Below are positions 55,505 through 64,000 of a stretch of DNA of 64,000 nucleotides, piece by piece. This DNA is from JALHSW01 sp963720675. GTDB lineage: Bacteria > Actinomycetota > Acidimicrobiia > IMCC26256 > PALSA-555. The stretch is from positions 2,046,001 through 2,110,000 of the forward strand of contig CAVRGH010000010.1 of assembly GCA_963720675.1 (NCBI GenBank), given 5' to 3'. The notes under the pieces are model-generated. The model saw only the letters and a list, made by a program, of their open reading frames with translations. It searched no databases and was not told where the DNA came from. Position 1 is the stretch's first letter. Every line of letters begins with the position of its first letter. The translations under genes were made by a program, and so were the position numbers.

Positions 55505-56509
55505 GTGACCCACCTCCAGGGGACGAGGAGCACCGCCGAGAGCAGCGCGCACACCGGCAGCGTCGTGACCCAGGCGAACAGCATGTCGCGAACGACCCGC
55601 CACCCGACGTGCCGCCATCGGCGGCGACCGACTCCGATGCCGACCACCGACGACGCGACCACGTGGGTCGTGCTCACCGGTGCCCCCACCAGGGACGAAG
55701 CGAGGATCACCGAAGCGGAGCCGGACTCGGTGGCGAGCCCGTCGATCGGTCGGATGCGGAAGATCCGTCGGCCGATCGTGTGGACGATGGGCCACCCGCC
55801 GAGTGCGGTGCCCACGGTGAGGGCCGCGCTGCACGCGAGCTTGACCCAGAGCGGGGCCGCCAGGGAGCCGATCTTGCCCTCGGCCAGGAGCACGGCGGCC
55901 ACGAGCCCGATCGCCTTCTGCGAGTCGTTCGTGCCGTGGCCGAACGCCAGCGCGCCGGAGGCGAACCACTGGCTCACCCGGACCGGGCCGCGCACCTGCC
56001 CGCGTGGCCCGGCGGGCGCCGAAGCGGAGGAGCCGTTCCACGATGAACCCGGCCAGGAAGCCGAAGATCGGGGCGATGGCGAGCGCCAGGAGCGCGCCGA
56101 GGACCCCGACGGGCTTGATGCCGTCGAGCCCGCCCCAGTTGACCGCGCTGGTCCCGCCCTCGAGCAGGGCGGCGCCCACCAGCCCGCCGACCAGGGCGTG
56201 GCCCGAGCTCGACGGGATCCCCAGGCGCCACGTCGCGGTGTTCCAGATGACCGACGCGGTGAGCCCGGCCCCGATGATCGCCACGGTCTGGCTCGGTGGG
56301 ACCGTGATCATGCCGGCCACCAGGTTCGCGACCGCGGTGCCGAGCACGAGCGGGCCGATCACGTTGCCGAGCGTCGCCAACGCGACTGCGGGGCCGGGTC
56401 GGGCGGCCCGAGTGGCGACGAGTGCGGCGATCGAGTTCGCGGCGTCGTGCAGGCCGTTCGTGAGCGCGAAGAGCAGCGCGACCCCGATCGCGAGGACGAG
56501 ACCGGTCAC
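55501..56509 (-). CDS. Pit-type inorganic phosphate transporter, one frameshift
   Basis: GTG 56509. LTNGLHDAANSIAALVATR and the repeat FGHGTNDSQKAIGLVAAVL are the two Pit signature motifs (each half). A slip near 55995-56010 separates the halves; joined length about 335 residues, 10 or so helices. It moves phosphate with a cation. Its regulator follows with a 4-bp overlap. Confidence 0.87.
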
Positions 56510-56517
56510 GCGTGCTG

Positions 56518-57516
<999 letters not shown>

Positions 57517-57573
57517 GGGGCCCAGGGTATCGGCGCCCGGCCAGGCCCAGATCTGGCGGGTTGCCGACCCCAC

Positions 57574-57605
57574 TTGACATTGACCACTCTCCGTGGTCAT
57601 ATGTT
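57574..57605 (+). promoter_or_regulatory. promoter with an embedded 7-bp inverted repeat
   Basis: TTGACA (57574-57579) and TCATAT (57597-57602) make a good -35/-10 pair at 17 bp. Between them TGACCAC (57581-57587) and GTGGTCA (57593-57599) are a perfect inverted repeat, a likely operator. It faces the small lipoprotein gene. Confidence 0.6.
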
Positions 57606-57609
57606 CACG

Positions 57610-57740
57610 TTCCGTCGAAGAGACGGGGCGAGCAACCGAACACCTCTTTTCGGGGAGGCAACGATCCGTCGGCCGCCAACTGGTCGCTAGGGCTGACGGG
57701 GAGCCAGGCGAAACCGGCCCCAGCAATGCTGGGTGCCGGT
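57610..57740 (+). promoter_or_regulatory. structured 5' leader of the lipoprotein gene
   Basis: After the promoter, about 170 nt of RNA precede the start codon. Visible pairs are ACCTC/GAGG around a TTTTC loop (57639-57657) and a strong hairpin, ACCGGC (57713-57718) with CCCAGC inside and the matching GCTGGG and GCCGGT at 57728-57740. A riboswitch is possible, but no known class fits cleanly. Confidence 0.4.
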
Positions 57741-57782
57741 TGCTGTCATTTCTGGCCCCAATCCGAGAAGAGGTCTGAGCTG

Positions 57783-58067
57783 ATGGCTCGGTCGATCACT
57801 GCTTCCCCGTCCCGTTCCCTGGCCAAGCGACTGGGCGCCGGTCTCGCCGGCGTCGCCCTCGCCGCCGCACTGGCGGGCTGCGCCACCCCCTCCACGTCCG
57901 GTGGTCCCGGCGGATCCGCCAAGGCGGCCGTCGACGACCAGAGCGAGATCGTCATCGTCTGCGGGTCCGGCATCGTCACCGGCCCCGACGGCGTCGAGAC
58001 CTCCTCCCAGGTCGTCAGCCGCATCCCGGCCGGCGACCCGATCCCTGCCGGCTGCACCGTCGCCTGA
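57783..58067 (+). CDS. small lipoprotein of unknown function
   Basis: A 94-residue protein. A basic signal (SRSLAKRLGAGLAGVALAAA) ends in the lipobox LAGC; the mature part has a single Cys pair (IVCGSGIVTG ... PAGCTVA). ATG 57783 follows AGAGGT. Function unknown; the strong promoter and long leader make it notable. Confidence 0.65.
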   Translation: MARSITASPSRSLAKRLGAGLAGVALAAALAGCATPSTSGGPGGSAKAAVDDQSEIVIVCGSGIVTGPDGVETSSQVVSRIPAGDPIPAGCTVA

Positions 58068-58082
58068 CCCCTCGGTTGCCCA

Positions 58083-58138
58083 GAACCACCACGATCCGTC
58101 GTGCGGTTCCGGCCTTCTTGGGGCAGGTCGGAACCGCA
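58083..58138. terminator. two overlapping hairpins between convergent genes
   Basis: GAACC/GGTTC with an inner CACGA/TCGTG (58083-58109), and the alternative GCGGTTCCG (58103-58111) with CGGAACCGC (58130-58138). They cannot form at once. They lie between the lipoprotein and moeA and may end both transcripts; no T-run is seen. Confidence 0.4.
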
Positions 58139-58166
58139 GACGGTCGGGTCGTTCCGGGCCCGGCGC

Positions 58167-59406
58167 TCAGTGATCGGGCGGTGCGTCGAGCAGCATCACG
58201 CGGACCGGCGATCCGGCCGCGACACCGTCGCCGTCGGGGAGCAGCGCGAGACCGTTGGCGAGCGCCGTCGCCGTGAGCGCGTTGCTCGCCTGGTTCCCCG
58301 TGCGCTCGGCCACGTAGCCCGCACCTTCCCAGCGCACGGACACGCGGTCGAGGTGGAGCTTCCCGTCGGGTCGTCGCCTCAGATCGTGACTCGCGGTCGC
58401 GACGACCTCCGGGCGGAACCGTGCGGGGTCTCCCGCCATCTGGAAGAGCGCGGGACGCGCGAACAGCTCGAAGCTCACGAGGGATGAGACCGGGTTCCCC
58501 GGGAGCCCGAACACCGGCACGCCGCCGACCACGCCGAACGCGAGTGGCTTCGCGGGTTTGATCGCGACCTGGCGCCACTCCAGCGCACCGAAGCGATCGA
58601 GCGCGGCCTTCACGAAGTCGTAGTCGCCGACCGAGACGCCGCCGCTGGTGAGGATCGCGTCGCACTTCGTGAACGCGTCCTCGAGCAGTGCGACGATGCG
58701 GTCCTCGTCGTCGCGCACGGTGCCGAGGTCGACGGGATCGAACCCGGATTCGCGTACGAGTGCGAGCAGCATCGGCCGGTTCGAGTCCCGGATCTGCCCC
58801 ATGGCCAGCGGCCCCGACTCGACCAGCTCGTCGCCGGTCGAGAGCACCCCGACCGCGCGGGCGCGGGAAGATCGAGACCTCGGTGGCGCCGACGCTCGCG
58901 AGGACTCCGACGTGGCCGCCGCGCAGCCTCGTCCCGGCATCGAAGACCACCTGCCCCGCGGTGAGATCACCGCCGGCGGCCCGTACGTGCTGGCCGACCG
59001 GGACCTCGACCTCCACGAACACGCCGCCCGCCTCGTCGGCCGGGTCGCGCCGCGTGCGCTCCACCATCACGATCGCGTCGGCGCCTTCTGGCAGCGGCGC
59101 ACCGGTCATGATGCGGATCGCCTCGCCCTCGCCGACCGGCACGTCCGGTGCCCGTCCGGCCGCGAGGTCGTCGACCACGTGCAGGCGCACCGGAGCATCG
59201 GCGGACGCGCCCGCGGTGTCGGCCGCCCGCAGGGCGTACCCGTCCATCGCCGTGTTGGGGAACGGTGGCACGGCCTCGGGTGCCACCACCGCGCCCGCCA
59301 GCACCGCGCCCAGCGCGTCGCGCAACGGCACGGTGATCGGATCGAGCCGGACGACGGTGTCGAGGATCGAAGCCTGGACGTCCTCCAGTGCGACGAGCGG
59401 GCTCAT
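58167..59406 (-). CDS. moeA: molybdopterin molybdenumtransferase, one frameshift
   Basis: ATG 59406. PFPNTAMDGYALRA, IRIMTGAPLPEGADAIVMVE and, after a slip near 58853-58866, VGVLSTGDELVESG, ILTSGGVSVGDYDFV and VFGLPGNPVSSLVSF cover the MoeA domains. Joined length about 412 residues. It inserts molybdate into the pterin. It overlaps the galU stop by 4 bp. Confidence 0.88.
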
Positions 59407-60290
59407 GCCCGACCGCGACGCCGCAGGATGTCGACGAGGATCTCCTCGAGCTCCGGGCCGAGTTCGGGCCTCGAGAGGGCGATCTCGACGTTGGCCCGCA
59501 GGAAGTCGAGCTTCTGCCCGATGTCGTAGCGCCCTTCCGTGAAGGAGACGCCGTACACGGGTTGCGACTCGAGCAGGAGCCCGATCGCGTCGGTGATCTG
59601 GATCTCGCCGTTCACGCCCGGTGGCGTCCGCTCCAGCGCGCCGAAGATCTCCGGCGTGAGCACGTACCGGCCGATGACCGCGAGGTTCGAGGGCGCGTCC
59701 TCGGGCCGAGGCTTCTCGACGATGCCGCGGACGCGGAGCAGCCCGTCCTCGATCGGCTCGGCGTCGACGCAGCCGTAGGCCGAGATCTGGTCGCGGGGCA
59801 CCTCCATCAGTGCGAGCACCGATGCGCCTTCGCGCTCGTGCACGTCGAGCATGCGGCCGAGCAGGTGGGCCTCGTCCACCATGATGTCGTCGCCGAGCAG
59901 CACCGCGAACGAGTGATCGCCGACATGCTCGCTCGCGACCGAGATCGCGTGCCCGAGTCCCTTCGCGTCACCCTGGCGGATGTAGTGGATGTGGCCGAGC
60001 TCGGTCGTCGACCGGAGCTCCTCGAGCACCTCGAGCTTGCCCTGCTGTTCGAGCGTGTGCTCGAGCTCGAAGTTGCGGTCGAAGTGGTCCTCGATCGCAC
60101 GCTTGCCGCGCCCCGTGATCACGAGCACGTCGGTGAGCCCGGCCGCCACCGCTTCTTCGACGACGTACTGGATCGACGGCCGGTCGACGACCGGGAGCAT
60201 CTCCTTGGGCTGGCTCTTCGTGGCCGGGAGGAAGCGGGTGCCGAGCCCGGCCGCGGGGATGACGGCCTTGGTGACGCGAGGAGCGCTCAT
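59403..60290 (-). CDS. galU: UTP-glucose-1-phosphate uridylyltransferase
   Basis: A 295-residue nucleotidyltransferase. AAGLGTRFLPATKSQPKEML is the nucleotide-binding signature, and VVDRPSIQYVVEEAV and GHAISVASEHVGDHSFAVLL follow. It makes UDP-glucose for envelope sugars. ATG 60290; next to plsY and coupled to moeA. Confidence 0.93.
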   Translation of the reverse strand: MSAPRVTKAVIPAAGLGTRFLPATKSQPKEMLPVVDRPSIQYVVEEAVAAGLTDVLVITGRGKRAIEDHFDRNFELEHTLEQQGKLEVLEELRSTTELGHIHYIRQGDAKGLGHAISVASEHVGDHSFAVLLGDDIMVDEAHLLGRMLDVHEREGASVLALMEVPRDQISAYGCVDAEPIEDGLLRVRGIVEKPRPEDAPSNLAVIGRYVLTPEIFGALERTPPGVNGEIQITDAIGLLLESQPVYGVSFTEGRYDIGQKLDFLRANVEIALSRPELGPELEEILVDILRRRGRA

Positions 60291-60300
60291 GACGCGGACG

Positions 60301-60892
60301 CTACCCGCGCGTCGACTTGTCGCCGCCGAGTCCGAGCTCCTCGCCGCGCACGAGGCGGCGCAGGTTGGAGAAGTGCCGCACGATCACGACGACGGCCAAC
60401 CCGGTGGTCACGAACAGGTCGAGCTTGCCGCCGCCGCGCGCCAGCACGATCAGCGGGAAGAGGACCGCGCAGACGACGGAGGCGACCGACGCCTTGTGCA
60501 GCCCGCGCGCGATCGCGATCCACACCACCGCGAGGATGAGGAGCACGAGCGGGAACACCACGGCGAGGACGCCGGCCGCGGTCGCGACGCCGCGACCGCC
60601 CTTGAAGTGTCGAGTGATCGGGAACACGTGCCCGAGCACGGCGGCGACGCCGAGGACGTACGCGCCGCGGTGGTCGTCGAGCCCGAGTCCCACGCCCGCA
60701 GCGATCGCGCCCTTGCCCATGTCCATCGCGAAGACGAGGACGCCCGCCTTCCAACCCATGAGGCGCATCACGTTGGACGCGCCGGGGTTGCCGCTGCCCT
60801 CCTCGGTGACGTCCACGCCGCCCCGGCGAGCCACCAACGCCGCGCTCGGGGAAGGTCCCCAGCAGGTACGCGAGCGGGACGAGCAGGAGCAT
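60301..60892 (-). CDS. plsY: acyl-phosphate glycerol-3-phosphate acyltransferase, one frameshift
   Basis: ATG 60892 starts MLLLVPLAYLLGTFP. One extra base in a GGGG run (60848-60851) shifts the frame; then ALVARRGGVDVTEEGSGNPG is the first signature, and HFKGGRGVATAAGVL the second. About 196 residues, multi-pass. It makes lysophosphatidate. The slip in an essential gene argues for a read error. Confidence 0.87.
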
Positions 60893-61083
60893 CACGAGCA
60901 CCCCGCCATTCTGGTGCGTGGATCGGCACTCCGCCTCGTCGCCGCGGTGCTCGTCGCGGGTCGCCGCCCCGCGACCCCGTGCCCGGCCCCGGGGGGAAGC
61001 GGGAAGCAATGGAAGTCGGGTAGCGTTAGCAGTCGTAGGCCGCGAGTGCCAGCGGTCCCCTGACCCCGGAGTCACCCCCGACG

Positions 61084-61521
61084 ATGCCCACCTATCGATA
61101 CCGCTGCGGCAAGTGCGGCGAGGACTTCGAGACCTGGCAGTCCATCAAGGACGACTCGCTCACCACCCACGACGAGGGTGACTGCGGCGGTCCGCTGCTG
61201 AAGGTGCTCTCACCCGCCGGGATCGTCCTCAAGGGTTCGGGCTTCTACAAGACCGACAACCGCAGCAACGGCAAGTCCGCCGCGTCCTCGAGCTCCTCCG
61301 AGTCCGGCTCCTCGGACTCCGGCTCGGGCTCCTCCGACCAGAAGTCCTCGGACGCCAAGAGCTCGGGGTCGGGCGACTCGGGCTCCGGCGGCTCGGGCTC
61401 GGGCGGCTCGGGATCCGGCGGCTCGGACTCCTCGTCGAGCTCGTCGGGATCGAAGGGCTCCGACTCCAAGAGCTCGTCCTCCAAGAGCGCCAGCGGCTCG
61501 GGCGGCTCCAGCTCGTCGTAA
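61084..61521 (+). CDS. FmdB-type zinc-ribbon protein with a long Ser/Gly tail
   Basis: A 145-residue protein. MPTYRYRCGKCGEDFETWQS and a second Cys near CGGPLLKVLSPAGIVLKGSG are the FmdB ribbon (about 60 residues). The rest is Ser/Gly/Asp/Lys-rich low complexity, longer than usual. ATG 61084. Confidence 0.85.
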   Translation: MPTYRYRCGKCGEDFETWQSIKDDSLTTHDEGDCGGPLLKVLSPAGIVLKGSGFYKTDNRSNGKSAASSSSSESGSSDSGSGSSDQKSSDAKSSGSGDSGSGGSGSGGSGSGGSDSSSSSSGSKGSDSKSSSSKSASGSGGSSSS

Positions 61522-61571
61522 CGACCCGCACTCGGTGTCCCCCCGGGTCACCCACGCAGGAGGTCGTTGCC

Positions 61572-62243
61572 GTGCTCCCTCGTTCTCCCCGCGTGGTCGT
61601 GCTCTGGCTCGCCGCGATCGGCGTCGCCATCGGCACCGCCGCGCTCGTCGCGTCCGACCTCGCCGCGCTGCACCGGCACGCCACCGCGTTGGGTGACGAG
61701 CGGGCGGCGGTCGTCGCGAGGCACCCACTCATCCTCGGCAGCGTCCTGGGCACCGGCGACGTGCGCACGCGTCGGATCCACTCGTCCCAGCTCCCGCCCG
61801 GCGTGCTGGCGTCGACGGACGCCGCGATCGGCCGAGTCGTGACCGTCCCGATGGTGCGCGGCGCCTTCGTGGCCTCACCGAACCTGGCCCCGCGTCGCCG
61901 GACCGGGCTCGACGGCGCGCTCCCTTCCGGCACGCGCGCGATGCGCGTCGTCGTCACCGACGCGATCCATCCGCGTCGCGGCGCGGCGGTCGACGTGTAC
62001 GCGACGCTCGAGCAGCAAGGAGCGGTCGAATCGACGACGCTCGACGGCGCACAGCCCGCCCTCGTGCTCGCCAGTGCGGTCTCCGTGCTCGACACCGACG
62101 CCGGGAGTGCCGCCGACGGGCGCGGGACCTTCGGGGTCACGCTGCTGGTGACGCCGCGCCAGGCCCGAGCCCTGGCCTTCGCGGCGACCCACGGCGTCAT
62201 CACGCTGGCGCTCGTTCCGCCGGAAGAAGCCCGCGCCCCGTAG
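61572..62243 (+). CDS. SAF-domain protein (CpaB-like)
   Basis: A 223-residue protein. One N-terminal helix (VVVLWLAAIGVAIGTAALVA) is followed by an SAF-like domain with TRRIHSSQLPPGVLASTDAA and IGRVVTVPMVRGAFVASPNL. This layout fits Flp-pilus assembly CpaB proteins, but no other pilus gene is in view. GTG 61572. Confidence 0.7.
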   Translation: MLPRSPRVVVLWLAAIGVAIGTAALVASDLAALHRHATALGDERAAVVARHPLILGSVLGTGDVRTRRIHSSQLPPGVLASTDAAIGRVVTVPMVRGAFVASPNLAPRRRTGLDGALPSGTRAMRVVVTDAIHPRRGAAVDVYATLEQQGAVESTTLDGAQPALVLASAVSVLDTDAGSAADGRGTFGVTLLVTPRQARALAFAATHGVITLALVPPEEARAP

Positions 62244-62276
62244 CATCCATGCTCCGCCGACGGGCAAGGGGCTCCG

Positions 62277-63107
62277 GTGTCCATCCTGCACGCCATCATC
62301 CTGGGCATCGTCCAAGGCCTGAGCGAGTTCCTGCCGATCTCGTCCAGCGGCCACCTGATCCTCGTCCCGGAGCTGTTCGGCTGGCACGAGCTGACCCGCG
62401 ACCCGTCGCTGAACAAGACGTTCGACGTGGCGCTGCACATGGGCACGCTCATCGCCGCGGTGTGGTACTTCCGCCGCGACGTCTGGAAGTACTTCTTGGC
62501 CGGGTTGCAGACCATCAGGCAGCGCGGCGTGCGCACCACCGACGAGCGGCTGGCATGGCTGCTGGTCCTGTCGGCGATCCCCGGCGCGATCGTCGGCGCG
62601 CTGTTCGCGAGCACCATCGAGGACGAGCTCGGTGACCCGGTCCTCATCGGCGTGATGCTGATCGTCTTCGGCTTCGTGCTCCTCGTCGTCGACCGGCTCG
62701 GCGGGCGACGGCCGAGCGACGACTTCCGGCGGCGCGACGCCCTGCTCATGGGTGTGGCGCAGGCGGTCGCGCTGCAGCCGGGCGTGTCCCGGTCGGGGGT
62801 CACCATGACGATGGGGCGCTGGCTGCGCTTCGACCGTGCCGCGGCGGCCCGCCTGTCCTTCCTCATGGCGATCCCGATCACCGCGGGTGCCGGCGTCTAC
62901 AAGGGCCTCGAGGTCGGGCGCGACGGGATCCCGTCGGGCTTCGCCGCTCCGTTCGTCTGGGGCATGATCGCCGCCGCGGTCAGCGGCTTCCTCGCGATCG
63001 CCTGGTTGCTGCGCTACCTGCGCACGAACTCGTTCATGCCGTTCGTGATCTACCGCTTCATCGTCGGGGGCGCCATGATCATCATCTTCGCGACCGGGTT
63101 GCGATGA
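62277..63107 (+). CDS. uppP: undecaprenyl-diphosphatase
   Basis: A 276-residue, multi-pass enzyme that recycles the cell-wall lipid carrier. GLSEFLPISSSGHLILV and QPGVSRSGVTMTMGRWL are the two family signatures. GTG 62277. The stop overlaps the HAD start (ATGA). Confidence 0.93.
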   Translation: MSILHAIILGIVQGLSEFLPISSSGHLILVPELFGWHELTRDPSLNKTFDVALHMGTLIAAVWYFRRDVWKYFLAGLQTIRQRGVRTTDERLAWLLVLSAIPGAIVGALFASTIEDELGDPVLIGVMLIVFGFVLLVVDRLGGRRPSDDFRRRDALLMGVAQAVALQPGVSRSGVTMTMGRWLRFDRAAAARLSFLMAIPITAGAGVYKGLEVGRDGIPSGFAAPFVWGMIAAAVSGFLAIAWLLRYLRTNSFMPFVIYRFIVGGAMIIIFATGLR

Positions 63108-63817
63108 CCGGCGAGCTCACCCGCCCGGTCGAGCTCGTGATCTTCGACTACGGCGGGGTGATCTCCGAGCGGCTCCTCGACGACCTCATGCTGTTCGAGG
63201 AGCGCATGGGGTACCCGGCGGGATCGGTGGACCGGCTGCTGTTCGGCGAGATCCCGGAGGGGAGCGACGGCGACCCGGTCGACGGCGCCTACGACGAAGG
63301 GTCGGTCCACGACTTCCACCTGCTCGAGACCGGCGACATCGGGTTCGACGAGTACCTCGAGAACCTCGTGCGCCGAGCGCCCGACATCATCGGGCGGGAG
63401 CTGGAGCCCGACGCCTTCCTGGAGTTCACCGTCTCGACCGGGCTCCGGGTCATGTGGCCGATCGTCCACGAGATCCGTCGCCTCCAGGCGGAGCGCGTCG
63501 CGCTCGCGTTGCTCACCAACAACGTCAAGGAGTTCGGCGACTCGTGGCGCGCGTCCTTCCCCGTCGACGAGCTGTTCCCCGTCGTCGTGGACTCGAGCGA
63601 GGTGGGCATGCGCAAGCCCGACCCGCGGATCTACCACCTCACGTGCGAGCGGGCGGGCTACGAGCCGGCGGTGTCGGTGTTCCTCGACGACAACCGCGAC
63701 AACGTCGCGTCGGCGCGTGCGCTGGGCATCGAGACCGTGCACGTCGGCCGCGACCCGCTCGCGACCATCGCAGAGCTCCGGGCGATCCTCGACCGGCGCG
63801 GCGTCACGACCCGCTGA
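63104..63817 (+). CDS. HAD-superfamily hydrolase (subfamily IA)
   Basis: A 237-residue phosphatase-like protein. VIFDYGGVISERLL holds the nucleophile Asp and the GGV motif; ALLTNNVKEFG, VGMRKPDPRIYHLT and VFLDDNRDNV are motifs II-IV. The second aspartate of motif I is Tyr here (DYG), as in haloacid-dehalogenase-like members. Coupled to uppP. Substrate unknown. Confidence 0.82.
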   Translation: MTGELTRPVELVIFDYGGVISERLLDDLMLFEERMGYPAGSVDRLLFGEIPEGSDGDPVDGAYDEGSVHDFHLLETGDIGFDEYLENLVRRAPDIIGRELEPDAFLEFTVSTGLRVMWPIVHEIRRLQAERVALALLTNNVKEFGDSWRASFPVDELFPVVVDSSEVGMRKPDPRIYHLTCERAGYEPAVSVFLDDNRDNVASARALGIETVHVGRDPLATIAELRAILDRRGVTTR

Positions 63818-64000
63818 CGGCCATCTCCCCGACCAGCACGGTCATGCCGGCCGCGCCCCCGGGGAGCCACGTCAGGTCCGAGCCGATCTCGACGATGTCC
63901 TGCAGCATGCGTGGCAGCGTCGATGCGATCGTGACCTCACGGACCGGCTCCGCGAACGCTCCGTCGCGCACCATGAGCCCGTCGGCGCCGACCGAGAAGT
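63804..64000 (-). CDS. TldD/PmbA family protein, C-terminal fragment
   Basis: The minus strand reads GADGLMVRDGAFAEPVREV, TIASTLPRMLQDIVEIGSDL and MTVLVGEMAVSGS then stop at 63804. This is the family's C-terminal strand region. It is cut by the window end. It is convergent with, and overlaps, the HAD gene. Confidence 0.8.
   Translation of the reverse strand, partial: FSVGADGLMVRDGAFAEPVREVTIASTLPRMLQDIVEIGSDLTWLPGGAAGMTVLVGEMAVSGS

Noticed and set aside
57610..57740. Known c-di-AMP (ydaO) riboswitch
   Set aside because: A CCGAA start and an ACCTC/GAGG pair recall it, but the conserved GGGGUGAAUC-type block is missing.

Overview
The window is a 64 kb piece of a GC-rich actinobacterial chromosome. 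A mycothiol-dependent formaldehyde dehydrogenase, an F420/FMN luciferase-type oxidoreductase, a wax ester synthase/diacylglycerol acyltransferase, many GTG starts and frequent 4-bp ATGA/GTGA gene overlaps point to the Actinomycetota, and the mix would suit Acidimicrobiia. That class assignment is inference. No rRNA, CRISPR array or intact insertion sequence was seen.

Layout. 1-3.1 kb: a tightly coupled minus-strand set (Rrf2 regulator, NAD-epimerase, small membrane protein, ABC ATPase) behind a palindromic operator, then a thioesterase. 3.1-13.1 kb: a mostly plus-strand run with an NTF2-like protein, SIMPL protein, enoyl-CoA hydratase, an MBOAT/SGNH acyl-transfer pair, phosphoglycerate mutase, WS/DGAT, a Tat-exported sulfite-oxidase-like enzyme with its cytochrome b, and SerC. 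13.1-15.8 kb: a redox cluster in which a thioredoxin-like fusion protein is followed by a UGSC-motif gene with an in-frame UGA, a selenoprotein candidate with a bacterial-type SECIS hairpin, and then a NIPSNAP-like protein. 15.8-32 kb: metabolic and stress genes including MarR/MFS, the mycothiol formaldehyde pathway pair, two UspA proteins, a class III aminotransferase, two amidohydrolases and an ATP-grasp protein. 32-47.3 kb: an EVE-like unknown, a TerC transporter behind a yybP-ykoY (Mn2+) riboswitch, UspA, several hypotheticals, an MFS exporter, an ice-binding-like protein, a decayed choloylglycine hydrolase, DUF1801 proteins, a desaturase and a PaaX-like regulator. 47.3-53.5 kb: an accessory-looking patch with lower GC, direct repeats, interrupted ABC and glycosyltransferase-like genes, a degenerate tRNA-Ala-like sequence, a P450/TetR pair and a true tRNA-Ala(CGC). 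53.5-64 kb: conserved housekeeping genes: moaC, PhoU-like/PiT phosphate transport, moaA, moeA, galU, plsY, uppP and a TldD/PmbA fragment.

The most interesting system is the candidate selenoprotein at 14562-15114 and its operon. It reads LAD-U-G-S-C through a TGA at 14839, and a perfect 8-bp stem with a GTG loop lies 19 nt downstream. An ordinary annotator would split or discard it.

Caution: about 19 genes carry probable single-base frameshifts, mostly in GC-rich or homopolymer runs and including normally indispensable ones such as plsY. This looks like uncorrected sequencing error rather than mass pseudogenization. I give the joined coordinates and note each break.
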